Shown piece by piece: positions 35,101-45,834 of a DNA stretch of 64,000 bases. Position 1 is the first letter of the stretch; the number at the start of each line of letters is the position of its first letter. The stretch is from assembly GCA_036417435.1 (NCBI GenBank), contig CM070904.1, positions 59,900,408-59,964,407 of the forward strand, written 5' to 3'. The notes beneath the pieces were generated by a model that did not search any database, was not told the DNA's origin, and saw only the letters and a list, made by a program, of their open reading frames with translations. The translations under genes and the position numbers were made by a program. The stretch is from Inia geoffrensis (Eukaryota > Chordata > Mammalia > Artiodactyla > Iniidae).

Positions 35101-35954
35101 GTGCCACTGCTGCCTGAGATCTAGGCTGCCTCTATGGCAAACTTCTCCCAGAATCTGTCTGCCCCAGATCCAGTGGTGTGGAGTGGGCAGAGCTGGGCAT
35201 TCTCATGGGAAACAAGCCACTGTGTACTCCTGCCCGGGACCTGTCTACCCAAGATTCAGCACTCAGTTGTTGCATGCTTTTGAGGAGCTGCCCACTGTGT
35301 GTGCTGTCAGTGTCCACTGCAGCCCCACCCACTGCCCAGTGTTTGCACTGACAGTGGGCTCTGGGCCTCCACGCAGATCACACCCCAGGCGCTCCAGTCT
35401 GTCTCTGCATAGCTAGACAAAATCTTTGCCCAGATCTTGTGCCAGGCTGTGGTGTGGAGTGAGCAGGGTTGGGATGTTCACCCTTTCAGATTAGGATGTG
35501 CAGTGAGATTGCAGTTACCAGTGCAGGGCTTTTCTCTCCCTTGAATGTTAGCAAGTGTGTACTACTCATGAGTATAGTCTAGGCTTCTCCAGCCCTTCTA
35601 TCTGCCTCAGCAGATTTCCCAGGAGGCAAAGGGGCTTATCTCCTCCATGCAGGACCCCGGGACTAGGATGCCCAGATTGTAGCTCACCCTGCTCACTCTT
35701 CAAGGTGAGGGCCCACCTGTGTGGACCTTCTTTTTCTTATAGATCACTCCAATGCGTGCACGTCCCAAGCTAATGCCATTTTTTCCCCCATCCTACCGAG
35801 GTATATGGAGATCTTTTTCACAGGTTTGGTTGTATAGGATTTCTTCTGCCACTATCCAATTAGTGTTCTGTGAGAATTGTTCCACATGTAGATGTATTTT
35901 TCATGTGTTTGTGGGGGGGAGGTGAGTTCTACATCCTTCTACTCTGCCATCTTG
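32151..35954 (-). mobile_element. Older antisense L1, right piece (host element)
   Basis: Resumes the element seen at 20045-20955: antisense ORF2 endonuclease and linker (32151-33600), ORF1 (33609-34411), then 5' UTR to the reversed L1 start 'ctactctgccatcttg' at 35939-35954. ORF1 parts: 34411-34136 with coiled-coil heptads ('RKITDRNADHCNEELETMKR', 'HSRLNDTGEQISDLEDRVME') and 34076-33609 with the C-terminal domain ('RREWHNIFRVLKGKNLQPRI'). Both are broken. A G10 run sits at about 32203-32213. Confidence 0.85.
33609..34411 (-). pseudogene. L1 ORF1 remnant
   Basis: Two minus-strand frames separated by a short gap. The upstream one (34411-34136) encodes the coiled coil, the downstream one (34076-33609) the C-terminal nucleic-acid-binding domain of ORF1p, including 'PSRLSFRIGGEISNFSVKLT'. 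The RRM between them is shifted and stop-filled. Not functional. Confidence 0.8.
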
Positions 35955-38900
35955 ATATCCCCCTCCTTATTTTTCCTTGGTAAATCTATTTTAATTTTTT
36001 TGAGGAATCTCCATATTGTTTTCTGTGGTGGTTGAACAAATTTGCATTCTCACCAACAATGTGCAAGGGTTCTCTCTCCTCCACATCCTCACCAGCCCTT
36101 ATTTCTTGTGTTCTTGTTGATAACCATTGTAAAAGGTGTGAGGCGATAGCTCGTTGTGGTTTTGATTTTCATTTTCCTGATTAGTGATATTAAGCATTTT
36201 TCATGTACCTGTTGGCCATTTGGATGTCTTCTTTGGAAAACTATTTAGGTCTTCCAAAGTATTTTTAATTGGATTTTATTCTGTTATTGAGTTTTATGAG
36301 TTCTTTGTATATTTTAGATATTAGCCCTTTGTCTAATGTATGGCTTGCAAAACTTTTCTCCCATTCTCTAGATTGCATTTTCATTTTTTTAATTGTTTCT
36401 TTTGCTGTGCAGAAGTTTTTAAATTTGGTGTAGTCCCATTTGTTGATTTTTGCTTTTGTTGTTTGTGCTTTTTAGTGTCATATCCAAAAAATCATTGCTA
36501 AGATCAATGTTGAGATTCTTCCTACATTTTTTCTAGGAGTTTTATAGTATCAGGTCTTAAGTTTAAGTCTTTGATCCATTTCAAGTTAATTTGTGTGTGT
36601 GGTATAAGAGAGGGGTCCACTTTCATTGTTCTGCATGTGTTTATCCAGTTTTCCCAACACCATTTGTTAAAGAGAATATCCTTTCCCCATTGGGTTTCTT
36701 GGCCTCTTTGTCAAGTTTTAATTGACCATATATCCAGGGGTTTAATTCTGGGCTCTCTGTTCTGTTCAATTGGTCTATGTCTATTTTTGTGCAAATACCA
36801 TATTGTTTTTATTACTATAGCTTTGTAGTACAGTTTGAAATTAGGAAGTGTGATACCTCTGCCTTTGTTTGTTATCTTCAGTATTGCTTTGGCTATTTAA
36901 AGTCTTTTGTGGTTTCATACAAATCTTAGGATTGCTCTTCCTACTTCTGTGAAGAATGCCATTGGTATTTTGATGGGCTTTGCATTAAATCTATAAATGG
37001 CTTTGGATAGTATGGACATTACAACAATAATTCTTCCGATCCATGAACATAGGATGTCTTGCCATCTGTTTGTGTCCTCTTTGATTTCTTTCAGCAAAGT
37101 CTTATAATTTTATTATATAGATCTTTCACTTCATTAAATTTATTTCTAAGTATTGATTTTGGTGCCAGTGTGAATGAAATCATTTTCTTTATTTTTCAGA
37201 TGCTCCATCATTACTGTATAGAAAAGCAATTGATTTCTGTATGTTGATGTTGTATCCTGCAACTTTAATAAAATTTTTGGTTATTTCCAACACTTTTTTG
37301 GTTGAGTCTTTGGCATTTTTATGTACAAAATCAAATAGCATCTGCAAATAGCACCAGTTCTACTTATTCCTTTCCAATTTGTATGTCATTTATTTGTCTT
37401 ACCTAATTGCTCTAGCTACGACTTCCACTACTATATTGAATAAAAGTGGTGAGAGTGAGCATCCTTCTGCTGTTCCTGATCTTAGAGGGAAACTTTCAAC
37501 CTTTCACCATTGAGTATGATTTAGCTATGGGCTTGTTGAATATGGCCTTTATTATGTTGAGGTATATTCCTTCTATACACCGTCTTTTGAGGGTTTTTAT
37601 CATGGAATGTTGTTGTATTTTGTCAGACACTTTTTCTGTGCATACTACATGACCATGCAATTTTTATCTTTCATTATATTAATGTGATGTATTACATTTA
37701 TTGATTTCTGTATGGCAAACCATCCTTGTATCCCTGGGATAAATCCTACTTGGTCATTGTATACAAACTTTTTAATGTGTTCTTGAAATAAGTTTGCTAA
37801 CATTGAGAATGTTTGCATTTATATTTATCAGAAATAGTCTAGTTTTCTTGTGGTGTCCTTATCTTGCTTTTGTATAACGCTGGCCTTGTAGAATACATTT
37901 GAAAGTGTTCCATCTTTCTGACTTTTTTGGAAGTTTGAGGAGAATGGGTCTTAATTCTTTTTTACATGTTTGGTAGAATTCACTAGTGAAACCATCTGAT
38001 CCTGGGGTTTTCCGTGTTGGGAGGTTTTTTATTCAATCTCTTTATTGTTATTGCTTTGTTCCAATGTTCTGTTTCTTCCTGATTCAGTCTTGGTAGGCTG
38101 CGTGTTTCTAGAAATTTATCCATTTCTTCAAGTTTATCTAATTTTTTGGCACATAATTATTCAAAATAGTCTTTTACGACCCTATTTATTTCTATAGTAT
38201 CAGATGTAATGTCTCTTCTTTCAATTTTAATTTTACTTGAGTTTTCTCTCCTTTTTCTTAGTCTAGCTAAAAGTGTGTTTATCTTTTAGAAGAATTGGCT
38301 CTTAATTTCACTGATCTTTTGATTTTCTGGTCTCTATTTCATTTATTTCTGTTCTGATCTTTATTTCCTTCTGCTAAATTTGGGCTTAATTTGTTCTGCT
38401 TTTTCTACTGCCTTGTGTAAATTTAGTTTATTTCAGATCTTTCTAATTTTTTAATATATGCATTTTTTCATTATAAACTTTCTCTTATGAACCATTTTTG
38501 CTGCATCCCATGAGTTTTGATATGTTGTATTTACATTTTCATTTGTTTTGAGATAATTTATTTCCCCTTTGATTTCTTCTTGACCCATTGGTTGTTCAGA
38601 AGTGTGTTGTTTGATTCACATATATGTAGATTTTCCACCTTTCCTCTGTTTTCTAGTTTTATACTGTCGTGGTCAGAAAAGATAGCTGGCTTGATTTCAG
38701 TCTTCTTAAATTTGCTAAAATTTGTTTCGTGTCATATGATGTATTCTGGAGATTGTTTTGTGTGCATTCATGAAGAATGTGTATTCTGTTGCTGTTGGAT
38801 GGAATATTCTATAAATGTCTGTTAAGCCCTTTTGTTCTAAAGTATGGTTCAATTCAAATGTTTCCTTGTTTTCTGTCTGGATGGCCTATACGTTGCTAAC

Positions 38901-38994
38901 AGTGCAGTATTGAAATCCCCTATTACTATATTGTTGTTTCTTTATCCCTTTAAATATGTTAATATTGATATTTGCTTAATATATTTCAGTACTC
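35955..38994 (-). mobile_element. Old antisense L1, ORF2 part
   Basis: Antisense ORF2 from near its C-terminus back to the endonuclease domain, more diverged than its neighbours. A small RT-thumb frame is at 37097-36915 ('[20 protein letters not shown]'). The 3' end is missing at 35955. It is interrupted at 38994 by a younger L1 and continues at 45835. Confidence 0.8.
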
Positions 38995-39083
38995 TTTTTT
39001 TTTAATTTTTAAAAAACTTTTTGAAGTATAGTTGATTTACAATGTTGTGTGTGTTTCAGGTGTACAGCAAAGCGATTCAGTTA

Positions 39084-39101
39084 TGTGTGTATACGTATAT
39101 G

Positions 39102-39135
<34 letters not shown>

Positions 39136-39168
39136 ACACACATATACGTATACACACACACATATACA
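39084..39168. repeat. AT/GT near-perfect palindrome
   Basis: The left arm 'tgtgtgtatacgtatatgta' (from about 39084) is mirrored by a right arm that reads, in reverse complement, 'tgtgtgtgtatacgtatatg', with (TA)n in the centre. The arms are about 40 bp each and could form a hairpin or cruciform. It sits where L1 3' UTR sequence is missing. Confidence 0.88.
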
Positions 39169-40677
39169 TTTAGGTTGCTGCCATGTCTTGGCTATTGTAA
39201 ATAGCAATGCAATGAACATTGGGGTATCTTTTCGAGTTATGGTTTTCTCCAGATATATGCACTGGAGTAGGATTGCAGGATCATATGTTAACTCTACTTT
39301 TAGTTTTTTAAAGGAACCTCCATACTGTTCTCCATAGTGGCTGTACCAATTTACATTCCCACCAAGAGTGGAGGGAGGAGGGTTCCCTTTTCTCCACGTG
39401 CTGTCCAGCATTTATTATTTGTAGATTTTTTGATGATGGCCATTCTGACTGGTGTGAGGTGATACCTCATTGTAGTTTTGATTTGCATTTCTCTAAGAAT
39501 TACTGTTGATGAGCATCTCTTCATGTGCCTTTTGGCCATCTGTATGCCCTCTTTTGAGAAATGTCTATTTAGATCTGCCCATTTTTTGATTGGGTTGTTT
39601 GTTTTTTTGAAACGGAGCTGTATGAGCTGTTTGTGTATTTTGGAGATTAATCCCTTGTTGGTTGCCTAGTTTGCAAATATTTCCTCCCATTCCATAGGTT
39701 GTCTTTTTGTTTATGGTTTTCTTTGCTGTACAAAAAATTTTGTTTAATTAGATCCCATTTGTTTATTTTTGTTTTTATTTCCATTACTCTAGGAGACAGA
39801 TAGAAAAAGATACGCTGCAATTTATGTCAAATTGTGTCCTGCCTATGTTTTCCTCGAGGAGTTCTATTATCCAGTACTACATTTAGGTCTTTAATCCACT
39901 TCGAGTTTGGTTCTGTGCATGGTGTTAGAGAATGTTCTAATTTCATTCTTTTAGATATAGCTGTCCAGTTTTCCAGCATCACTTATTGAAGAGACTGTCT
40001 TTTCTCCATTGTATATTCTTGCCTCCTTTGTTGTAGATTAATTGACCATAGGTGCGTGGGTTTATTACTGTGCTCTCTATCCTATTCCATTGATCTATAT
40101 TTCTGTTTCTGTGCCAGTACCATACTGTTTTGATGATTGTAGCTTTGTAGTATAGTATGAGCTCAGAGAGCCTAATTCCACCAGCTCCATTTTTTTTTCC
40201 CCTCAAGATTGCTTTGCTATTGGGAGTCTTTTGTGTTTCTATACACATTTTTTTTAAATTTTGTTCTAATTCTGTGAAAAATGCCATCAGTAATTTGATA
40301 AGGATTGCGTTGAATCTGTAGATTGCTTTGGGCAGTATAGTCATTTTGACAGTATTGATTCTTCAAATCCCAGATCATGGTATATCTTTCCATATATTTG
40401 TATCATCTTTGATTTCTTATATCAGTGTCTTATAGTTTTCTGAGTACAGGTCTTTTACCTTCTTGGGTAGGTTTATTCCTAGGTATTTTATTCTTTTTGA
40501 TGCAATGGTAAATGGGGTTGTTTCCTTAATTTCCCCTTCTGATCTTTTGTTGTAGTGCATAGAAATCTAACAGATTTCTGTATGTTAATTTTGTATCCTG
40601 AAACTTTACCAAATTCACTGATGAGCTCTCATAGTTTTCTGGTGGCATCTTCAGGATTTTCTATGTATACTATCATG

Positions 40678-40983
40678 TCATCTGCAAACAGTGACAGTTT
40701 TACATCTTCTCTTCCAATTTGGATTCCTTTTATTTCTTTTTCTTCTCTGATTATTGACTTTGAATAAAAGTGGCATGAGTGGACATCCTTGTCTTGTTCC
40801 TGATCTTAGAGGAAATGCTTTCAGCTTTTCACTGTTGAGTATGATGGTAGCTGTGGGTTTGTCATATATGACCTTTATTATATTGAGGTATGTTCCCTCT
40901 GTGCCCACTTTCTGGAGAGTGTTTTTCATAAATGGATGTTCCATTTTATTGAAAGCTTTTTCTTCATTTATTGAGATGATCAT
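40678..40983 (-). pseudogene. L1 ORF2 RT fragment
   Basis: 101 codons including '[20 protein letters not shown]' (motif A with Asp changed to Asn), '[20 protein letters not shown]', then a frameshift that scrambles the approach to the catalytic box ('[10 protein letters not shown]' where '[11 protein letters not shown]' would be read). Other fragments of the same ORF2 lie at 40344-39979, 41158-40964 and 41496-41158. Dead. Confidence 0.85.
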
Positions 40984-41543
40984 GTTTTTTATTCTTCAAT
41001 TTGTTAATATGGTGTATCACACTGATTGATTTGCAGATATTGAAAAATCCTTGCATCCCTGGGATAAATCCCACTTGATCATGGTGTATGATTCTTTTAA
41101 TGTATAGTTGGATATGCTTTGCTAGTATTTTGATGAAAATTTTTACATCTATGCTCATCAGTGATACTGGCCTGTAATTTTCTTTTTTGTGTGGTATGTT
41201 TGCCTGGTTTTAGTATCATTGTGATTCTGGCTTAATAGAATGAGTCTGGAAGTATTCCTTCCTCTGTAATTTTTTGGAAGTTTCAGAAGGATAGATGTTA
41301 ACTCTTCTCTAAATGTTTGGTAGAATTTGCCTGTGAAGCCATCTGATCCTGGACTTTTGTTTTTTGAGAGGTTTTTAATCACAGATTCAATTTCAGTACT
41401 TGAAATTGGTCTGTTCATATTCTGTATTTCTTCCTGGTTCAGACTTGGGAGACTGTACCTTTCTAAGAATTTGTCCATTTCTTCTAGGTTGTCCATTTTA
41501 TTGATGTATAGTTGCTCATAGTAGTCTCTTACGATCCTTTGTA

Positions 41544-42420
41544 CAGTAAGTCCCTTACATACGAACCTTCAAGTTGTGAACTTTCAAAGATGCGAATATG
41601 CTGTCAGGTGAGGAGTCCAAAGAGGTCTTCAGCAACTTAGTGACCCTGAGAAGCTGGAGATAGATGTGCAAGAGAACAACTTCATTGAACTCCTTGCTGT
41701 GCAACATAAGGAGCTTACTTATGAAGACCTGATGGAATTGGAGGCCCAAAGGAGGGATGAAGGAGAGACAAGAGGAAGAAGAAATAATTGAAGAACAAAG
41801 AGATTCGTGATGCAGGAAATGGCAAGGGGATTTTCTTTATTTGAGGAGGCACTGTTAGTTTTTGAGGCATAGGACCGCGATGTAGAACGGTACACGAAGG
41901 TTGCAGCAGCCATTCAGAATGCAATCCAGTGCTACCATGTCATCTATGACAAGAAAAAAAGAGCTACTACCCTGACATCACTGGATTGTTTTTTCAAGAG
42001 AGTAGAGTTGAATCCAGCAAAGAACGAGAACCTGTGCCATCAACGTCAGGCATGAGTGTAACTGCAGCTTGCCCTCTGTCTCCTATTGCTGACGATCCTT
42101 CAGCTCTACCATCTCCCACTTCCTCTCCCTCCTCCAGTCAGTAACTCTTCTTGCCTGTTCACTTGATGCCAGCCCCTGTATTCCAGCTGTTGTACTGTGC
42201 TACTGTACTTTTCAAGGTACTGTACTGTAAGATTTAAAATTTTTTGTTTGTTTTTTATGTATTATTTGTGTGAAAAGTATTATAAACCTATTACTGTACA
42301 GTACTCTATAGCCAATTGTGTTAGTTGGGTACCTAGGATAGCTTTGTTGGACTTATGAACAAATTGGACTTACGGACACGCTCTCGGACGAGCACTCGTT
42401 CATATATAGGGGACTTACTG
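41544..42420 (+). mobile_element. Tigger-type DNA transposon, internally deleted
   Basis: 877 bp with inverted ends cagtaagtcccttacatacg and, reversed, cagtaagtcccctatatatg. TA lies on both sides (42421-42422 and 41542-41543), and L1 text reads straight through when the element is removed ('cctttgta' + 'tttctttgg'). The + strand encodes only the C-terminal part of a pogo/Tigger transposase, such as 'NFIELLAVQHKELTYEDLME' and 'LEAQRRDE', so the DDE catalytic core is missing. A stop-creating frameshift follows near 41790. A non-autonomous copy. Confidence 0.9.
41670..42055 (+). pseudogene. Tigger transposase C-terminal remnant
   Basis: Sense reading gives the acidic C-terminal tail of a Tigger (TIGD1-like) transposase: 'NFIELLAVQHKELTYEDLME' first, then, after a frameshift, text like 'MARGFSLFEEALL' and a tail near 42000-42055 resembling 'ESSKEREPVPSTSGMS'. 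The N-terminal DNA-binding and DDE domains are absent by internal deletion. The parallel to TIGD1 is from memory of that family. Confidence 0.7.
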
Positions 42421-44452
42421 TATTTCTTTGGTGTCAATTGTAATTTTTCCTTTTTCACTTCTGATTTTATTGATCTGGGCCCTCTCCCTTTTCTTCTTGA
42501 TGAGTCTGGCTAAACGTTTATCAATTTTGTTTATCTTTTCAAAGAACCAGGTTTTAATTTCATTGATCTTTTCTATTGTTTTCTTAGTCTCTGTTTCATT
42601 TATCTCTGCTCTGATCTTTATGATTTCTTTCCTTCTACTAACTTTGGGTTTTGTTTGTTTTTCTCTCTCTAGTTGCTTTAGTTGCAAGATTGAGTTGTTT
42701 GAGATTTTTCTTCTTTTTTAAGGTAAGCTTGTATCATTATAAATTTCCCTCTTAGAACTGCTTTTGCTGCATCCCATAGGTTTTGGATCATCATGTTTTC
42801 ATTTTCACTTGCCTCTAGGTATATTTTTTTTAATTTCCTCTTTGATTTCTTTAGTGATCCATTGATTGTTTAGTAGAATATTGTTTAGCTTCCACATGTT
42901 TGCATTTTTGCAGTTATTTTCTTGTAGTTGATTTCTAATTTCATAGTATTATGGCTGGAAAAGATGCTTGATATGATTTGAATTTTCTTAAGTTTACCGA
43001 GGCTTTCTTTGTAGCCTGGCATTTGATCTATCCTGGAGAATGTTCCATGGGCACTTGAGAAGAATGCATGTTCTGCTGCTTTAGGATGGAATGCTCTATA
43101 GACATCAATTAAGTCCATCTGGTCTAATACGTTACTTAAGGCCTGTGTTTCCTTATTGATTTTCTGTCTGGATGATCTGCCCATTGATGTAAGTGGGTTG
43201 TTAAAGTCCCCCACCATTATTGTGTTACTGTCAATTTCTCCGTTTACATCTGTTAATATTTGCCTTATATATTGAGGTGCTCCTGTGTTGAGGTATATAT
43301 TGATATATTTATAATTGTTGTGTCTTCTTCTTGGATTGATCCCTTTATCATTATATAGTGTCCTTCTTTGTCTCTTGTAACAGTCTTTATGTTAAAGTCT
43401 GTTTTGTGTGATATGAGTATTGCTACTCCAAGTTTCTTTTGATTTCCATTTTCCATTTCAGTCTGTATATGTCCCTAGATCTGAAGTGGGTCTCTTGAGA
43501 CAGCATATGTGTCTTATTTCTGTATCAATTCAGCCAGTCTGTGTCTTTTGGTTGGTGCATTTAATCCATTTACATTTAAGATAATTATCAATATGTATGT
43601 TTTGTTGCCATTTTGTTAATTGTTTTGGATCTGATTTGTAGATCTTTTTTCTTCCCTTCCTCTTTTGTTCTCTTGTGATTTGATAACTATTTTTAGTGTT
43701 GTATTCAAATTCCTTTTTCTTTTTTTGTGTATATCTATTATAGATTTTTGGTTTGCAGTTACCATGAGGTTTTGATATAGCAGTCTATATAAATACATGA
43801 TTGTTTTAAGTTGCTGATCTCTTAATTTCAAATGCATTTTGAACATCCTGCATTTGTATTCTCCTCTTCTCACGATTACTGGTTTTGATATATTTGTGGA
43901 TGATTTCCCACCTTTACTATATGCCTTTAATGGTGAGCTTTTCCATTATGTAATTTTCTTATTTCTAGTTGTGGCCTTTTCTTTTCCACCTAGAGAAGGT
44001 CCTTTAACATTTGTTATAAAGCTAGTTTGGTGATGCTGAATTCTTCTAACTTTTGCTTGTCTGTAAAGCTTTTGATTTCTCCACTGAATCTGAACGACAG
44101 CCTTGCTGGGTAGAGTATTCTTGGTTGTAGGTTGTTTCTTCTCATCACTTTAAATATATTGGGCCACTCCCTTCTGGCCTGCAGAGTTTCTGCTGAAAAC
44201 TCAGCTGATAACCTTATGGGGATTCCCTTGTATATTATTTGTTGCTTTTCCCTTGTTGCTTTTAATATTTTCTATTTTTATTTAGTTTTTGTCAGTTTGA
44301 TTAATATGTGTCTCAGTATGTTCCTCCTTGGGTTAATCCTGCCTGGGACTCTGCTCTTCCTGGACTTGGGTGACTGTTTCCTTTCCCATGTTAGGAACGT
44401 TTTCAGCTATTATCTCTTCAAATATTTTCTTAGGTACTCTCTCTTCTCCTTC

Positions 44453-44887
44453 TCAGGTCCCTTTAATGCGAATGTTGGTGTGTTTAATGTTGTCCCAGAG
44501 GTCTCTTAAACTGTTTTCATTTTTCATTCTTTTTTCTTTATTCTGTTCTGTGGTATTGATTTCTCCCATTCTGTCTTCCAGCTCACTTATCTGTTCTTCT
44601 GACTCATTTAATCTGCCACTATTGATTCCTTCTGGTGTATTTTTCGTTTCAGTTATTGTATTCTTCAGCTGTGTTTGGTTGTTCTTTATATTTTCTAAAT
44701 CGTTGTTAAAACTTTCTTGTAACTTCTCACACTGTGCATTCATTCTTTTTCCAAGATCCCAGATCATCTTTATGATCATTGCTCTGAAGTTTTTCTCTGG
44801 TAGATTGCCTATTTCCACTTCACTCAGTTGTTCTTCTGGGGCTTTATCTTGTTCCTTTGTCTCGAACATATTCCTCTCCCATCTCAT
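44453..44887 (-). pseudogene. L1 ORF1 fragment with coiled coil
   Basis: 144 codons of ORF1p: acidic N-terminus ('FETKEQDKAPEEQLSEVEIG'), then the coiled coil ('KKMIWDLGKRM'-like start, 'NNDLENIKNNQTQLKNTITE', 'NESEEQISELEDRMGEINTT') and the RRM start 'NSLRDLWDNIKHTNIRIKGT'. The RRM and C-terminal domains are shifted out of frame beyond. About 40% of the full protein. Confidence 0.87.
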
Positions 44888-44889
44888 TT

Positions 44890-45834
44890 TGTCTAAATTT
44901 CTGTGTTTGTGGACTCAGTTCCACAGACTGCTCGACTGTAGTATTTTTGCTTCTGGGTCTGGCCCCTGGTGGGTGATGCTGGTCTAGAGGCTTGTGCAGT
45001 CTTCCTGGTGGGAGGGGCCAGTGCCTACCCACTGGTGGGCACGGCTGTGTCGAGGGGTGTATCTAGAGGTGGCCATGGGCTCAGGAAATTTTCAGGCAGC
45101 CTGTCTGCTGATGGGTGGGACAGTGTTCCCACCCTCTTGGTTGTTTGGCTTGAGGCATCCCAGCACTGGAGCCTACAGGCTGTTGGGTGGGGCCAGGTCT
45201 TGGTGCTGATGACCCAAGCAAGATGTCTGCCTCCTCGAGAGTTCACATAGCTGAGCACTCCCCAAAATCTCCACTATCAGTGTCCATGTCCCCAGGAAGA
45301 GCCACAGCCACACCTCCGCTTCCCCAGGAGACCCTCCAAGACCAGCATGTAGGTCCAGCTAAGCCTCCTGTGAAGTCACGGCCTTTGCCTTGGGTCCCAG
45401 TATGGGTGAGACCTGTGTACACCCTCCTAGAGTGGAGTCTCCAGTTCCCCCAGTCCTGTGGAGCTCCTGCAATCAAGCCCTGCTGGCAATCAAAGCCAAA
45501 TACTTTGGGGGCTCCTCCCCCCAATGCCAGACCCCATGCTGGGGAGCCTGACATGGGGCTCAGAACTTCCACTCCTGTGGGAGAACTTCTGTGATATAAT
45601 TATTCTCCAGTTTGTGGATCGCTTATCCAGGAGGTATGGGATTTGATTATAACGCAAGTTCACCCCTCCTACTGTTTTGTGGTTTCTTCTTTACATCTTT
45701 GGATGTAGAATGTCTTTTTTGGCAGGTTTGTCTTTTTTATCAATGGCTGTTCAGCAGTTAGTTGTGTTTCTGGTGTGCTCAAGAGAGGAGGTGAGCCCAA
45801 GTTCCTTCTACTTTGCCATCTTTTTCACCATCTG
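44890..45834 (-). promoter_or_regulatory. L1 5' UTR
   Basis: GC-rich 5' UTR of the L1 at 38995-45834, ending with the reversed L1 start sequence. It would have carried the internal promoter. Several open frames occur on both strands (44969-45594) but none resembles a known protein. Confidence 0.75.

Larger units (their letters stand above)
38995..45834 (-). mobile_element. Near-full-length antisense L1 (with Tigger inside)
   Basis: Left: T-run and antisense 3' end ('gaagtatagttgatttacaa'). Then ORF2 (about 39200-43800), ORF1 (about 44000-44890) and a 5' UTR whose start is seen reversed as 'ctttgccatctttttcacc' at 45811-45829. The flanks tatatttcagtactct (about 38980) and tttatttcagcgttct (about 45835) form a diverged target-site duplication within the older L1. 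The 3' UTR is shortened by a deletion at the palindrome near 39.1 kb. The ORFs are broken. Confidence 0.87.

Noticed and set aside
44969..45594. Open frames up to 135 codons on both strands
   Set aside because: They fall in the GC-rich 5' UTR of an L1; no homology recognised.
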